Source: Betaproteobacteria bacterium
GTDB lineage: Bacteria; Pseudomonadota; Gammaproteobacteria; Burkholderiales; SG8-39
Direction of reading: 5' to 3'
DNA length: 8,668 bases
Assembly: GCA_012274205.1 (NCBI GenBank)
Contig: JAAOZY010000231.1
Span: 1 to 8,668, forward strand
Shown: positions 1-5,884 of the stretch, in pieces
How positions within the stretch are numbered: position 1 is the first letter of the stretch
Layout: each line of letters begins with the position of its first letter
Notes under the pieces: generated by a model
The model's input: only the letters and a program-made list of their open reading frames with translations
Told to the model about the DNA's origin: nothing
Database searches by the model: none
Made by a program: the position numbers and the translations under genes

Positions 1-956
1 AGATTGGTCGGTTCGATGCAGCACATCCAGCTCAGTTCAAACGGACTTAGCGCGATCAGGTCCGGGTGCTCAATGTGTTCCTTATTGATCAGCATGACCT
101 TTCCGCTAATGGGAGAGGCGATGTCGATGGTGTGAGCGTTGTGCCTGATGGAGAAACGCAGTTCAACCGTCTTTACTTCCTTGTTTGGTTTTGGCAGATC
201 GACCTTGTCGATGTGTTTGATGATCTTGCGGACAAAATCATCGATACCTACGCGGGCAATGCCATTCATTTCCACGTTCACCCAGGTGTGATTGCGGGAA
301 ACGAAGATTCCCGCGGGCACGTTGAATTCGTGTTGCGAGCCGGACTCTTTGGTCGAAGGTGTGATCAGACGCACGGTTGGCTTCATTTCCCGCTCTACTC
401 TGTCCCTGCGCTTTATCACTGATTTGTTGAAGAACTCGATCAACTCGTCTTCGGTGAATGGCTTTTGTACGTAGTCCATGGCGCCGTATTTCATCGTCTC
501 AACCGCGGTGTCGATCGATGCGTAACCGGTTATGACGATCACGTCTATGTCCGGACGCAGGTGCTTTACCGCCTTGGTTACTTCAAGCCCGTCCATTTCC
601 GGCATCTTGAGGTCGGTGAAGACGAAATCGTAATCGCGCTTGAGTATCAGCCCCAGTGCCTCCCTGCCTTTTTCAACTGTATCGATGCTATAGCCGGCGA
701 CAACGAGGATCTTGCGGAAGCTGTCGAGGATGATCGACTCGTCGTCGACTGCCAGTATTCTCGCTTTGGGGTTCTTTACTTCCACCCGCTTGAGCGTTTT
801 TGCCTCCTCGGAATAATCCAGCTTCAAGCCGGTGTCGAGCGCAGCCTCGCGTTCTTTACGGAGTTTGATTGCTTGCCTTCTCTGGAAATATACGCGCAGC
901 GAGAAATCGACCAGTATGAAGACAATAATCGTGACGACTACAATCAGTAAGACCAT
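1..956 (-). CDS. Membrane-anchored response regulator with receiver and GcvH-like domains (C-terminus cut by window edge)
   Basis: Read from the ATG at 956-954 the frame stays open to the left edge, giving 318 residues without a stop. Residues 2-16 are a pure hydrophobic run (LLIVVVTIIVFILV) followed by a basic, charged segment to about 60, so a single N-terminal membrane anchor with a cytoplasmic body is likely. Residues 66-185 form a receiver (REC) domain: acidic pair D71-D72, phosphoacceptor D115 in FTDLKMPEMDG, T143 in VITGYAS, K165 in QKPF. Residues about 205-318 resemble the glycine-cleavage H protein fold, with HTWV near 223 and SPISGKV at 281-287. The lysine that carries lipoate in GcvH, eight residues before the SP proline, is alanine here (A274), and no lysine lies between 262 and 286, so lipoylation is not expected. 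The start is backed by a strong Shine-Dalgarno GGAGG six bases upstream (963-967). No DNA-binding domain is visible, so output is probably by protein contact. GC content is about 51 percent over the first 420 bases, lower than the right-hand genes. Domain calls are strong; the partner and role are unknown. Confidence 0.88.
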   Translation of the reverse strand, partial: MVLLIVVVTIIVFILVDFSLRVYFQRRQAIKLRKEREAALDTGLKLDYSEEAKTLKRVEVKNPKARILAVDDESIILDSFRKILVVAGYSIDTVEKGREALGLILKRDYDFVFTDLKMPEMDGLEVTKAVKHLRPDIDVIVITGYASIDTAVETMKYGAMDYVQKPFTEDELIEFFNKSVIKRRDRVEREMKPTVRLITPSTKESGSQHEFNVPAGIFVSRNHTWVNVEMNGIARVGIDDFVRKIIKHIDKVDLPKPNKEVKTVELRFSIRHNAHTIDIASPISGKVMLINKEHIEHPDLIALSPFELSWMCCIEPTN

Positions 957-1030
957 TTTGCGCCTCCGTAAAGTGCATACCTTCTCGCAAACCGCAAGGT
1001 CAAGGCTGCGTCCCTATTTCTCTTTAAACC

Positions 1031-1053
1031 GGCCCGGCAACGCCGCCCGGGCC
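1031..1053 (-). other. GC-rich stem-loop upstream of the membrane-anchored regulator
   Basis: A perfect seven-base inverted repeat, GGCCCGG (1031-1037) and CCGGGCC (1047-1053), encloses a nine-base loop. It lies about 75 bases upstream of the regulator start. No run of T follows it on either strand, so it is not a typical intrinsic terminator. It could be a leader structure or chance in GC-rich DNA. Confidence 0.3.
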
Positions 1054-1359
1054 CTGCATCGAGACCGGCAGTACTCGTCGCGGCACTATCCGCGCACGCG
1101 AACGACAACTTGCCATGCGACGCATCGTGGCCGGGTTCGGCGTGTCCGCGCACCCTTCGCGCGATGCAGACAGACCGCGGGATGCTGGCGTTCCCGCAGT
1201 GGTGATGTCGAGCTTCGTAGTCGAGTGGCGGCGGTCTAACGAACACGGTTGTATGCCAACGGCATCTGAACATGGCCGGACACCGAAGATGCGTGCAATA
1301 TTTGGCAACATCGGGCCGGCCGGACATTTGTAGTTTCGACCGCGTACCGGCATACGCAT

Positions 1360-1373
1360 TTGACGATTGTCAA
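1360..1373 (-). promoter_or_regulatory. Putative FNR/CRP-family binding site upstream of the membrane-anchored regulator
   Basis: The sequence TTGAC-N4-GTCAA is a perfect five-base dyad that fits the FNR/Anr/FnrL consensus TTGAY-N4-RTCAA. It sits in the non-coding gap, about 400 bases before the regulator start at 956. Read on the minus strand it also begins with TTGACA, a perfect sigma-70 -35 hexamer, but I see no convincing -10 element 16-18 bases downstream. The distance to the gene is long, so either a long leader or an unrecognised transcript would lie between. The site is a motif match only. Confidence 0.4.
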
Positions 1374-1689
1374 GGTTTCAGCGAACTGTCTATTGAGGCG
1401 ATTTGATTTGCCTATGGGGTTCACCGCAATGCCCCTCTGCACACAGGTGCGCGCGTCCTGAACGCAGCGTGAATGCGGCAGCAGGCTCGCCAAGGGTTTG
1501 GGCGCCCGCATTGCCTATTTTCGCGAAGCCATTGCGCGGACGCCGGCCGAATACAGCGTAGAGCTCACTTCAGAGTTGCTGAAATGCCCTCCCAATTGGA
1601 TTCGCATCGGGCGCCTTCCCTTCCATTCGGAATATTCTCTTGGCCAGAACCGCATGCATTGGCATTTCGCCTGCCCCGGCAGACGGCAA

Positions 1690-3108
1690 TCAGGAAACGT
1701 CGGGATCGTGTTCCGTTCCGCGCACCCGGATGTCGTACTTCTTCATCAGCGCCTGAAAATTGGCGCGTTGCATACCCGTCTCCTCGGCGCTTCTGGTCAC
1801 ATTCCAGGCATTGCGCTTGAGCGCTTCCAGAATGAACAGTTTCTCTATGTCTTCAACCGATTTCTCGCGCGCGACCTTCTTGATGCGCTTGAGTTCCTCG
1901 CTGGTTCTGGGCACGTCGAGGTCAAGGCGCGGCATCAGATCCACGATGTTTGTCAGGTGAGCCTGGCGCACCGCTTTGTCGGTCGAGAGAATTACCGCGC
2001 GGTGGATCGTGTTTTCGAGTTCGCGCACGTTTCCCGGCCATTCGTAGTGCACCAGCGCGCTCATCGCCCCTTCGGAGAACTCGGTGACGTTCTTTCCCAG
2101 TTCCTCATTGAAGACCTTGAGAAAATGGAAGGCGAGCGGCGGGATATCGTCGCGCCGTTCTCGCAGCGGCGGAATCGGGATCGGGAAGATATTGATGCGG
2201 TAGAACAAGTCCTCGCGAAAGCTGCCTTGCGCCACCATCGCCTTCAGGTCCTTGTTGGTGGCGGTAATCAGCCTGAAGTTGGCGCTCTGGGTACGTGTGT
2301 CGCCCACTGCCTTGAATTCATGTTCCTGGATCACGCGCAACAGCTTGGCCTGGGTGGTGAGCGAGATGTTGCCGATTTCATCGAGAAACAGCGTTCCGCT
2401 GTCGGCCACTTCAAACATGCCCTTCTTGTTGGTCACAGCGCCGGTGAATGAACCCTTGACGTGGCCGAACATTTCGCTTTCGAGCAGGTTCTCGCTGAGC
2501 GAATTGCAGTCGACGGCAACGAAAGGCTTGTCCTTGCGCAGGCTGTTGTAGTGAATCGCGCGCGCGACCAACTCCTTGCCGGTGCCGCTTTCCCCGGTGA
2601 GCATCACAGTGCTGTTGGTGGGCGCGCATTTGGCGATGAGTCGAAACACGCCCTGCATTTGGGGGCTGGACCCGACAATGTTCTCGAAGCGATACTTGGA
2701 GCTGACTTCGCTCCTGAGCTCAAGATTCTCCTGCAACAGTTGCCGCCGTTCCAGTGCGCGCTTCACCACGCGCTGCAGCTCGTCCGGATCGAAGGGCTTG
2801 GGCAGGTAGTCAAAGGCGCCGAGCTTCATTGAGCGCACCGCAGTCTCGATCTGAGACAGCCCGGTGACCATGATCACGTCGACGTCCGGATGCGTCTCCT
2901 TAACGCGGCGCAGCACCTCCAGGCCATCCATTCCGGGCATCATGATGTCGAGGATGAGCGCATCGAAGTGGCCCTCGTCGATCTTCCTCAGGGCTGCCAC
3001 GCCATCCTGGACGGCTTCCACTTCGTATGCGCCGTCACTGCCCAAAATGCGCAGACAGCTCCTGATGACGATCTCTTCGTCGTCGACCACCAGTATCCTG
3101 GCTTTCAT
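1690..3108 (-). CDS. NtrC-family sigma-54-dependent response regulator
   Basis: This 472-residue protein has the standard three-part layout. The receiver domain spans 1-120, with D9-D10, phosphoacceptor D54 in LILDIMMPGMDG, T82 and K104. The AAA+ sigma-54-interaction domain spans about 142-380: Walker A GESGTGKE at 172-179, Walker B FLDE at 241-244, and RERRDD and WPGNVRELEN motifs. A Fis-type helix-turn-helix lies at about 432-460. The sigma-54 contact loop reads GSFTGA (219-224) instead of the usual GAFTGA, a conservative change. The start is the ATG at 3108-3106, placed six bases after AGGAG and overlapping the kinase stop as ATGA. An upstream in-frame ATG at 3408 would add 100 residues of low-complexity sequence antiparallel in logic to the kinase catalytic domain and is rejected. 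As the partner of the dihaem kinase encoded just before it, the protein should be phosphorylated on D54, oligomerise at upstream DNA sites and drive sigma-54 promoters. Targets are not visible here. Confidence 0.93.
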   Translation of the reverse strand: MKARILVVDDEEIVIRSCLRILGSDGAYEVEAVQDGVAALRKIDEGHFDALILDIMMPGMDGLEVLRRVKETHPDVDVIMVTGLSQIETAVRSMKLGAFDYLPKPFDPDELQRVVKRALERRQLLQENLELRSEVSSKYRFENIVGSSPQMQGVFRLIAKCAPTNSTVMLTGESGTGKELVARAIHYNSLRKDKPFVAVDCNSLSENLLESEMFGHVKGSFTGAVTNKKGMFEVADSGTLFLDEIGNISLTTQAKLLRVIQEHEFKAVGDTRTQSANFRLITATNKDLKAMVAQGSFREDLFYRINIFPIPIPPLRERRDDIPPLAFHFLKVFNEELGKNVTEFSEGAMSALVHYEWPGNVRELENTIHRAVILSTDKAVRQAHLTNIVDLMPRLDLDVPRTSEELKRIKKVAREKSVEDIEKLFILEALKRNAWNVTRSAEETGMQRANFQALMKKYDIRVRGTEHDPDVS

Positions 3109-4733
3109 TGATTGCTCCTGCTGTTTTTCTCGTTCCCAGCCGGAGGCTCCACCGGAAGATAAATGCGGAAGACCGAGCCCTTGCCGACCGTGCTTTCCAC
3201 TTCGATGGCGCCGCCATGGGCTTTGACGATGCCGTGGCTCACGGACAAACCCAGCCCGGTGCCCTTGCCCACTTCTTTCGAAGTGAAGAACGGATCGAAG
3301 ATCCGCTTGAGATTCTTCTCCGGTATTCCGCAGCCGGTATCGATGATCGCGATTTCTACCATCGGCACCGGCTCCATGCCGGGTTCCGGGCTTCTCGGCT
3401 GCGGGCAACGGCGGCTGCGCACGGTGATGCTGCCTTCGTGTTCGATTGCATGTTGGGCGTTGACCAGCATGTTCATGATGACCTGCTTGACGAGGTCCGT
3501 ATCGATCCAGATCTGCGGCAATTCCGGATCGAGGTCCATGGCAATTTCGATGTCGCGGAACGAGGCGGGGCGCTCGATGATGCGCGCCGTATCCTCGATC
3601 ACGTTGTTGATGTCGGCAAATTTCTTCTCGGGTGTCTTCTCGCGCGCGAAGTCCAGCAGCCGCCGGATAATCGCCGCGCAGCGTTTGGTTTCGCGGATCA
3701 CCAGATCCAGGTCTTCCGCGTCCGGGTTTCCGTCAGGCAGCTTTTTCCGCAGCAGGGTGGTAAAGGTGAGGATGCCGGTGAGCGGATTGTTCAGTTCGTG
3801 CGCGATGCCCGCCGCGAGCAGGCCGACCGACGCAAGCTTTTCGCTCCTTGCGGTCTCGGCTTCGGCGATGCGCAGTTCCTGCGTCCGCTCCTCCACCTTC
3901 TGCTCCAGGGTGTGGCCCCATTGCCGCAACTCCGCCTCGGATTGGCGCAGCGCCACCGTCATGGAGTTGAACGAGGAGGCCAGGCGGCCGAGCTCGTCGT
4001 CGCTACGCACCGGAATCATCTCCTCCAGATTTCCGGACGCCAGTCGCTGCGCCCCGGCCTCGAGGTCGCGCAGGGGCACATAGACCAGGCGGTGTACGAA
4101 GAAGCCCACGCTGAGCGCGGCAACCAGGATGAATCCCAGCGACAGCACCGCCATGTTAATCGCATTGGTGTGCATTTTGCGATCGATGTCGTCGAGCGAA
4201 TATACGATGTCGAGGACGCCAAGCACAGACTGCGACTTTTTATGCCCGTGGCAGTTCGCGGTATAGCATGAAGGTTCATTGCGGAATACGTCCATGCTGC
4301 CAAGCATGCGCCTGCCTTCGGGCGTGGTGAAAATGCGCGAGCGCTGGCTTTGCGACGCCGGCTCCAGCGGCGCATCGCTGCGGTGACAGATGACGCAGGC
4401 CTCGGCCTTGCGGTCCACCTTCAGGCCGAGTTCCGGCAGATAGGTCGAGTGGATGATGGTGCCGTCCTTGCTCAGTATCCTGACCTTTTCGATGCTCCCC
4501 TGGTTGCCCACATCGCGGATGATATTGTCCACATAGGCCGGCTGATTGTTAAGCATCGCGAAGCGGGTGCTTTTCTTGATTACATCCGAAATCTGGTTGA
4601 CGTGGCTCACCGCCTCGGCCAGTAGTTCTTCGCGCTGGTGCCGGACGACGAGCGCGGTGAACACCAGCATTGCAAGCGTCAGCGCGACCGCCAGATAGAA
4701 GACCACCTTGAATTTGAGCGTTACCGAACGCAT
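3105..4733 (-). CDS. Sensor histidine kinase with periplasmic dihaem c-type domain
   Basis: The 542-residue protein has a first membrane helix at about 10-30, a periplasmic domain at 31-190, a second helix at about 192-213, HAMP at 214-266, a coiled linker, HisKA and HATPase. The phosphorylated histidine is H312 in GIAHELNNP. ATP-binding motifs are the N box with N425, G1 DTGCGIP at 465-471, the F box DPFFTS and G2 GTGLGLS at 491-497. The periplasmic domain looks Cache/PAS-like (VRILSKDGTIIHS, then VLGVLDIVYSL) and carries two haem c attachment motifs: CVICH at 113-117 (CX2CH) and CYTANCH at 156-162 (CX4CH). Two covalent haems are therefore likely, attached in the periplasm by the cytochrome c maturation system. 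The probable signal is haem redox state or a ligand such as O2 or NO. The ATG at 4733 follows AGGGA by five bases. Its stop overlaps the start of the downstream regulator, so the two are translationally coupled. Kinase identity is certain; haem loading and signal are inferred. Confidence 0.93.
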   Translation of the reverse strand: MRSVTLKFKVVFYLAVALTLAMLVFTALVVRHQREELLAEAVSHVNQISDVIKKSTRFAMLNNQPAYVDNIIRDVGNQGSIEKVRILSKDGTIIHSTYLPELGLKVDRKAEACVICHRSDAPLEPASQSQRSRIFTTPEGRRMLGSMDVFRNEPSCYTANCHGHKKSQSVLGVLDIVYSLDDIDRKMHTNAINMAVLSLGFILVAALSVGFFVHRLVYVPLRDLEAGAQRLASGNLEEMIPVRSDDELGRLASSFNSMTVALRQSEAELRQWGHTLEQKVEERTQELRIAEAETARSEKLASVGLLAAGIAHELNNPLTGILTFTTLLRKKLPDGNPDAEDLDLVIRETKRCAAIIRRLLDFAREKTPEKKFADINNVIEDTARIIERPASFRDIEIAMDLDPELPQIWIDTDLVKQVIMNMLVNAQHAIEHEGSITVRSRRCPQPRSPEPGMEPVPMVEIAIIDTGCGIPEKNLKRIFDPFFTSKEVGKGTGLGLSVSHGIVKAHGGAIEVESTVGKGSVFRIYLPVEPPAGNEKNSRSNQ

Positions 4734-4878
4734 GCGAGTCCCTGAGCTGGATCGGGTTCCGGCAGGAACGGGTATTCACGCTTGCGGCGGGTACTGACCA
4801 TGGCCGGGATGCTGGATCTGCCCAATTAGCCGGAGTATTCCGGAAATCATGAGGTTAGCAGGTCTACAATACTGCAAT

Positions 4879-4892
4879 TTGACCCGTATCAA
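4879..4892 (-). promoter_or_regulatory. Putative FNR/CRP-family binding site upstream of the dihaem kinase operon
   Basis: Read on the minus strand the site is TTGAT-ACGG-GTCAA, nine of ten matches to the symmetric FNR/Anr/Dnr consensus TTGAT-N4-ATCAA. It lies about 145 bases before the kinase start and about 175 before xthA. Because the box is nearly symmetric it could serve either gene. A link to the kinase is favoured because a c-haem sensor fits oxygen or nitrogen-oxide control, but this is inference. Confidence 0.45.
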
Positions 4893-4912
4893 ACTCGGAG
4901 ACTGGAAACATC

Positions 4913-4931
4913 TGCCAATCCCGCATTGGCA
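4913..4931. promoter_or_regulatory. Perfect 7-5-7 inverted repeat, candidate operator
   Basis: TGCCAAT (4913-4919) and ATTGGCA (4925-4931) are exact reverse complements separated by five bases. The 19-base size and spacing are typical of a dimeric regulator site. It is 20 bases from the FNR-type box. I do not recognise the cognate factor. It could instead be a hairpin in the xthA leader. Confidence 0.4.
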
Positions 4932-4938
4932 ATGAAGC

Positions 4939-4964
4939 GCGGGCCCGGATAAACTGGGCCCCGC
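4939..4964 (+). other. GC-rich stem-loop upstream of xthA
   Basis: GCGGGCCC (4939-4946) pairs with GGGCCCCGC (4956-4964) around a nine-base loop, with one bulged C. No T tract follows. It may fold in the xthA leader or be incidental. Confidence 0.25.
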
Positions 4965-5068
4965 CGATCGCGGCCCTGCCGCAGGACTGCGAACCCGCTT
5001 ATTCCGGGAATGGCCCGGCCGCCTGTGGCCGACACAATGAAGCGGCAATACAACGAGATAAACCGGGT

Positions 5069-5836
5069 ATGCGGATCGCAAGCTGGAACGTCAACTCGCT
5101 CAAGGTGCGCCTGCCGCAGGTCCTGGACTGGCTGGCGAGACAACAGCCGGACGCATTGTGCCTGCAGGAGCTGAAACTCGAGGACCCCAGCTTTCCCAGA
5201 GCCGCGCTGGAGGCCGCAGGCTACAGTTGCGCATACTCGGGGCAGAAGACCTATAACGGCGTCGCGATTCTCGGGCGCTCGCCGCTGGAAAACGTGGTTT
5301 GCGGCATCGAGGGATTCGAGGACCCGCAGCGCCGGGTCATCAGCGCCGACATCGCCGGCGTGCGCCTGGTTTGCGCCTATGTGCCCAACGGCCAGAGCAT
5401 CGATTCGGACAAATACCGCTACAAACTCGGCTGGCTCGCCGCGTTCTGCGCCTGGCTGGAGCGCGAGCTGGCCCGCTACCCGCGCATCGCGGTACTCGGC
5501 GACTACAACATCGCGCCGGAGGATCGCGACGTGCACGACCCGAAGGCCTGGGAAGGGCAGGTGCTGGTCAGCGAGGCGGAGCGCGACGCTTTCGGCCGGC
5601 TGGCGGCGCTTGGTTTTCGCGACAGTTTCCGCTTGTTCGAACAGCCGGAGAAGGCCTACACCTGGTGGGACTATCGCATGAACGGGTTCAAGCGCAATCT
5701 CGGCCTGCGCATCGATCACATCCTGCTCAGCCCAGAGCTTGCGACCCGCTGCACCGCCTGCTCGATCGACCTCGAACCGCGCCGCAACGAGCGCCCGTCC
5801 GACCACGCGCCGGTGCTAGCCGACCTGGAACTCTGA
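5069..5836 (+). CDS. xthA: Exodeoxyribonuclease III (AP endonuclease)
   Basis: This 255-residue protein belongs to the exonuclease III branch of the EEP (endonuclease/exonuclease/phosphatase) superfamily. It cleaves DNA 5' of abasic sites and degrades duplex DNA 3' to 5' in base-excision repair, in the cytoplasm and with divalent metal. The active-site set is intact: N7 in WNVNS, metal ligand E34 in LQELK, Y104 in AYVPNG, D145 and N147 in GDYNIAP, D216 in LRIDH, and the terminal D245-H246 in SDHAPV. Length is close to the 268 residues of the E. coli enzyme. MRIASWNVNS is the usual N-terminus of the family, which fixes the ATG at 5069, although the ribosome site (GAG, about ten bases upstream) is weak. 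The gene stands alone on the plus strand, diverging from the kinase operon and converging on malate synthase. Nothing links it functionally to its neighbours. Confidence 0.96.
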   Translation: MRIASWNVNSLKVRLPQVLDWLARQQPDALCLQELKLEDPSFPRAALEAAGYSCAYSGQKTYNGVAILGRSPLENVVCGIEGFEDPQRRVISADIAGVRLVCAYVPNGQSIDSDKYRYKLGWLAAFCAWLERELARYPRIAVLGDYNIAPEDRDVHDPKAWEGQVLVSEAERDAFGRLAALGFRDSFRLFEQPEKAYTWWDYRMNGFKRNLGLRIDHILLSPELATRCTACSIDLEPRRNERPSDHAPVLADLEL

Positions 5837-5884
5837 ACAAGGCCGGGACACCGGTCGCTGCCGGCGGCCCGAATCGCGCCGGCC
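5837..5884. terminator. Possible shared transcription stop between convergent xthA and aceB
   Basis: The 47-base gap between the two convergent genes is very GC-rich and contains GGCCGG (5841-5846) and CCGGCC (5879-5884) as an inverted repeat around a long loop, with further CCGG and GCCGGC pairing inside. No T tract follows on either side, so a standard intrinsic terminator is not shown. The call rests mainly on position. Confidence 0.25.

Larger units (their letters stand above)
957..1689. other. Long intergenic region without a convincing gene
   Basis: This 733-base gap separates the sigma-54 activator from the membrane-anchored regulator, both on the minus strand. Short frames here give proteins rich in Arg, Cys, His and Pro that match no family I know and lack good ribosome sites. 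It contains an FNR-type dyad (1360-1373), inverted repeats at 1031-1053, 1177-1197 (GCGGGA/TCCCGC, nine-base loop) and 1253-1265 (ATGCC/GGCAT), and a weak sigma-70-like pair just before the regulator. That pair is TTGACC at 1003-998 and TATGCA at 979-974 on the minus strand, spacer 18, but its start point would fall almost on the ribosome site. The gap may hold a long structured leader, a small RNA or the remains of a lost gene. None of these is proven. Confidence 0.6.
4734..5068. promoter_or_regulatory. Divergent control region between the dihaem kinase and xthA
   Basis: This 335-base gap must hold the promoters of the leftward kinase operon and the rightward nuclease gene. It contains an FNR-type box (4879-4892), a perfect 7-5-7 dyad (4913-4931) and a GC-rich hairpin (4939-4964). 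The centres of the first two dyads are about 36.5 bases apart, roughly three and a half helical turns. I could not assign a convincing -35/-10 pair for either gene. Frames across the gap look non-coding. Confidence 0.6.

Noticed and set aside
1024..1359. 111-residue minus-strand frame starting just after the FNR-type dyad.
   Set aside because: The position is tempting, but the product is Arg/Pro/Cys-rich, matches no known family and has no clear ribosome site. It is left as part of the non-coding gap.
1498..2451. 317-residue open frame on the plus strand.
   Set aside because: Most of it is antisense to the sigma-54 activator and its translation resembles no family.
3109..3408. In-frame upstream extension of the sigma-54 activator to an ATG at 3408 (572 residues).
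   Set aside because: The extra 100 residues overlap the kinase ATP-binding domain in another frame and show no domain. The ATG at 3108 has a good ribosome site and gives a normal receiver N-terminus.
3108..4271. 387-residue open frame on the plus strand.
   Set aside because: It is antisense to the well-supported kinase, is rich in Arg, His and Asp, and has no recognisable domain. GC-rich coding DNA commonly leaves such frames open.
4889..5806. 305-residue open frame on the minus strand.
   Set aside because: It is antisense to xthA, which has every catalytic residue of its family.
5837..5883. Strong intrinsic terminator between xthA and aceB.
   Set aside because: The GC-rich inverted repeats lack a T tract on either strand, so only a low-confidence terminator is reported.
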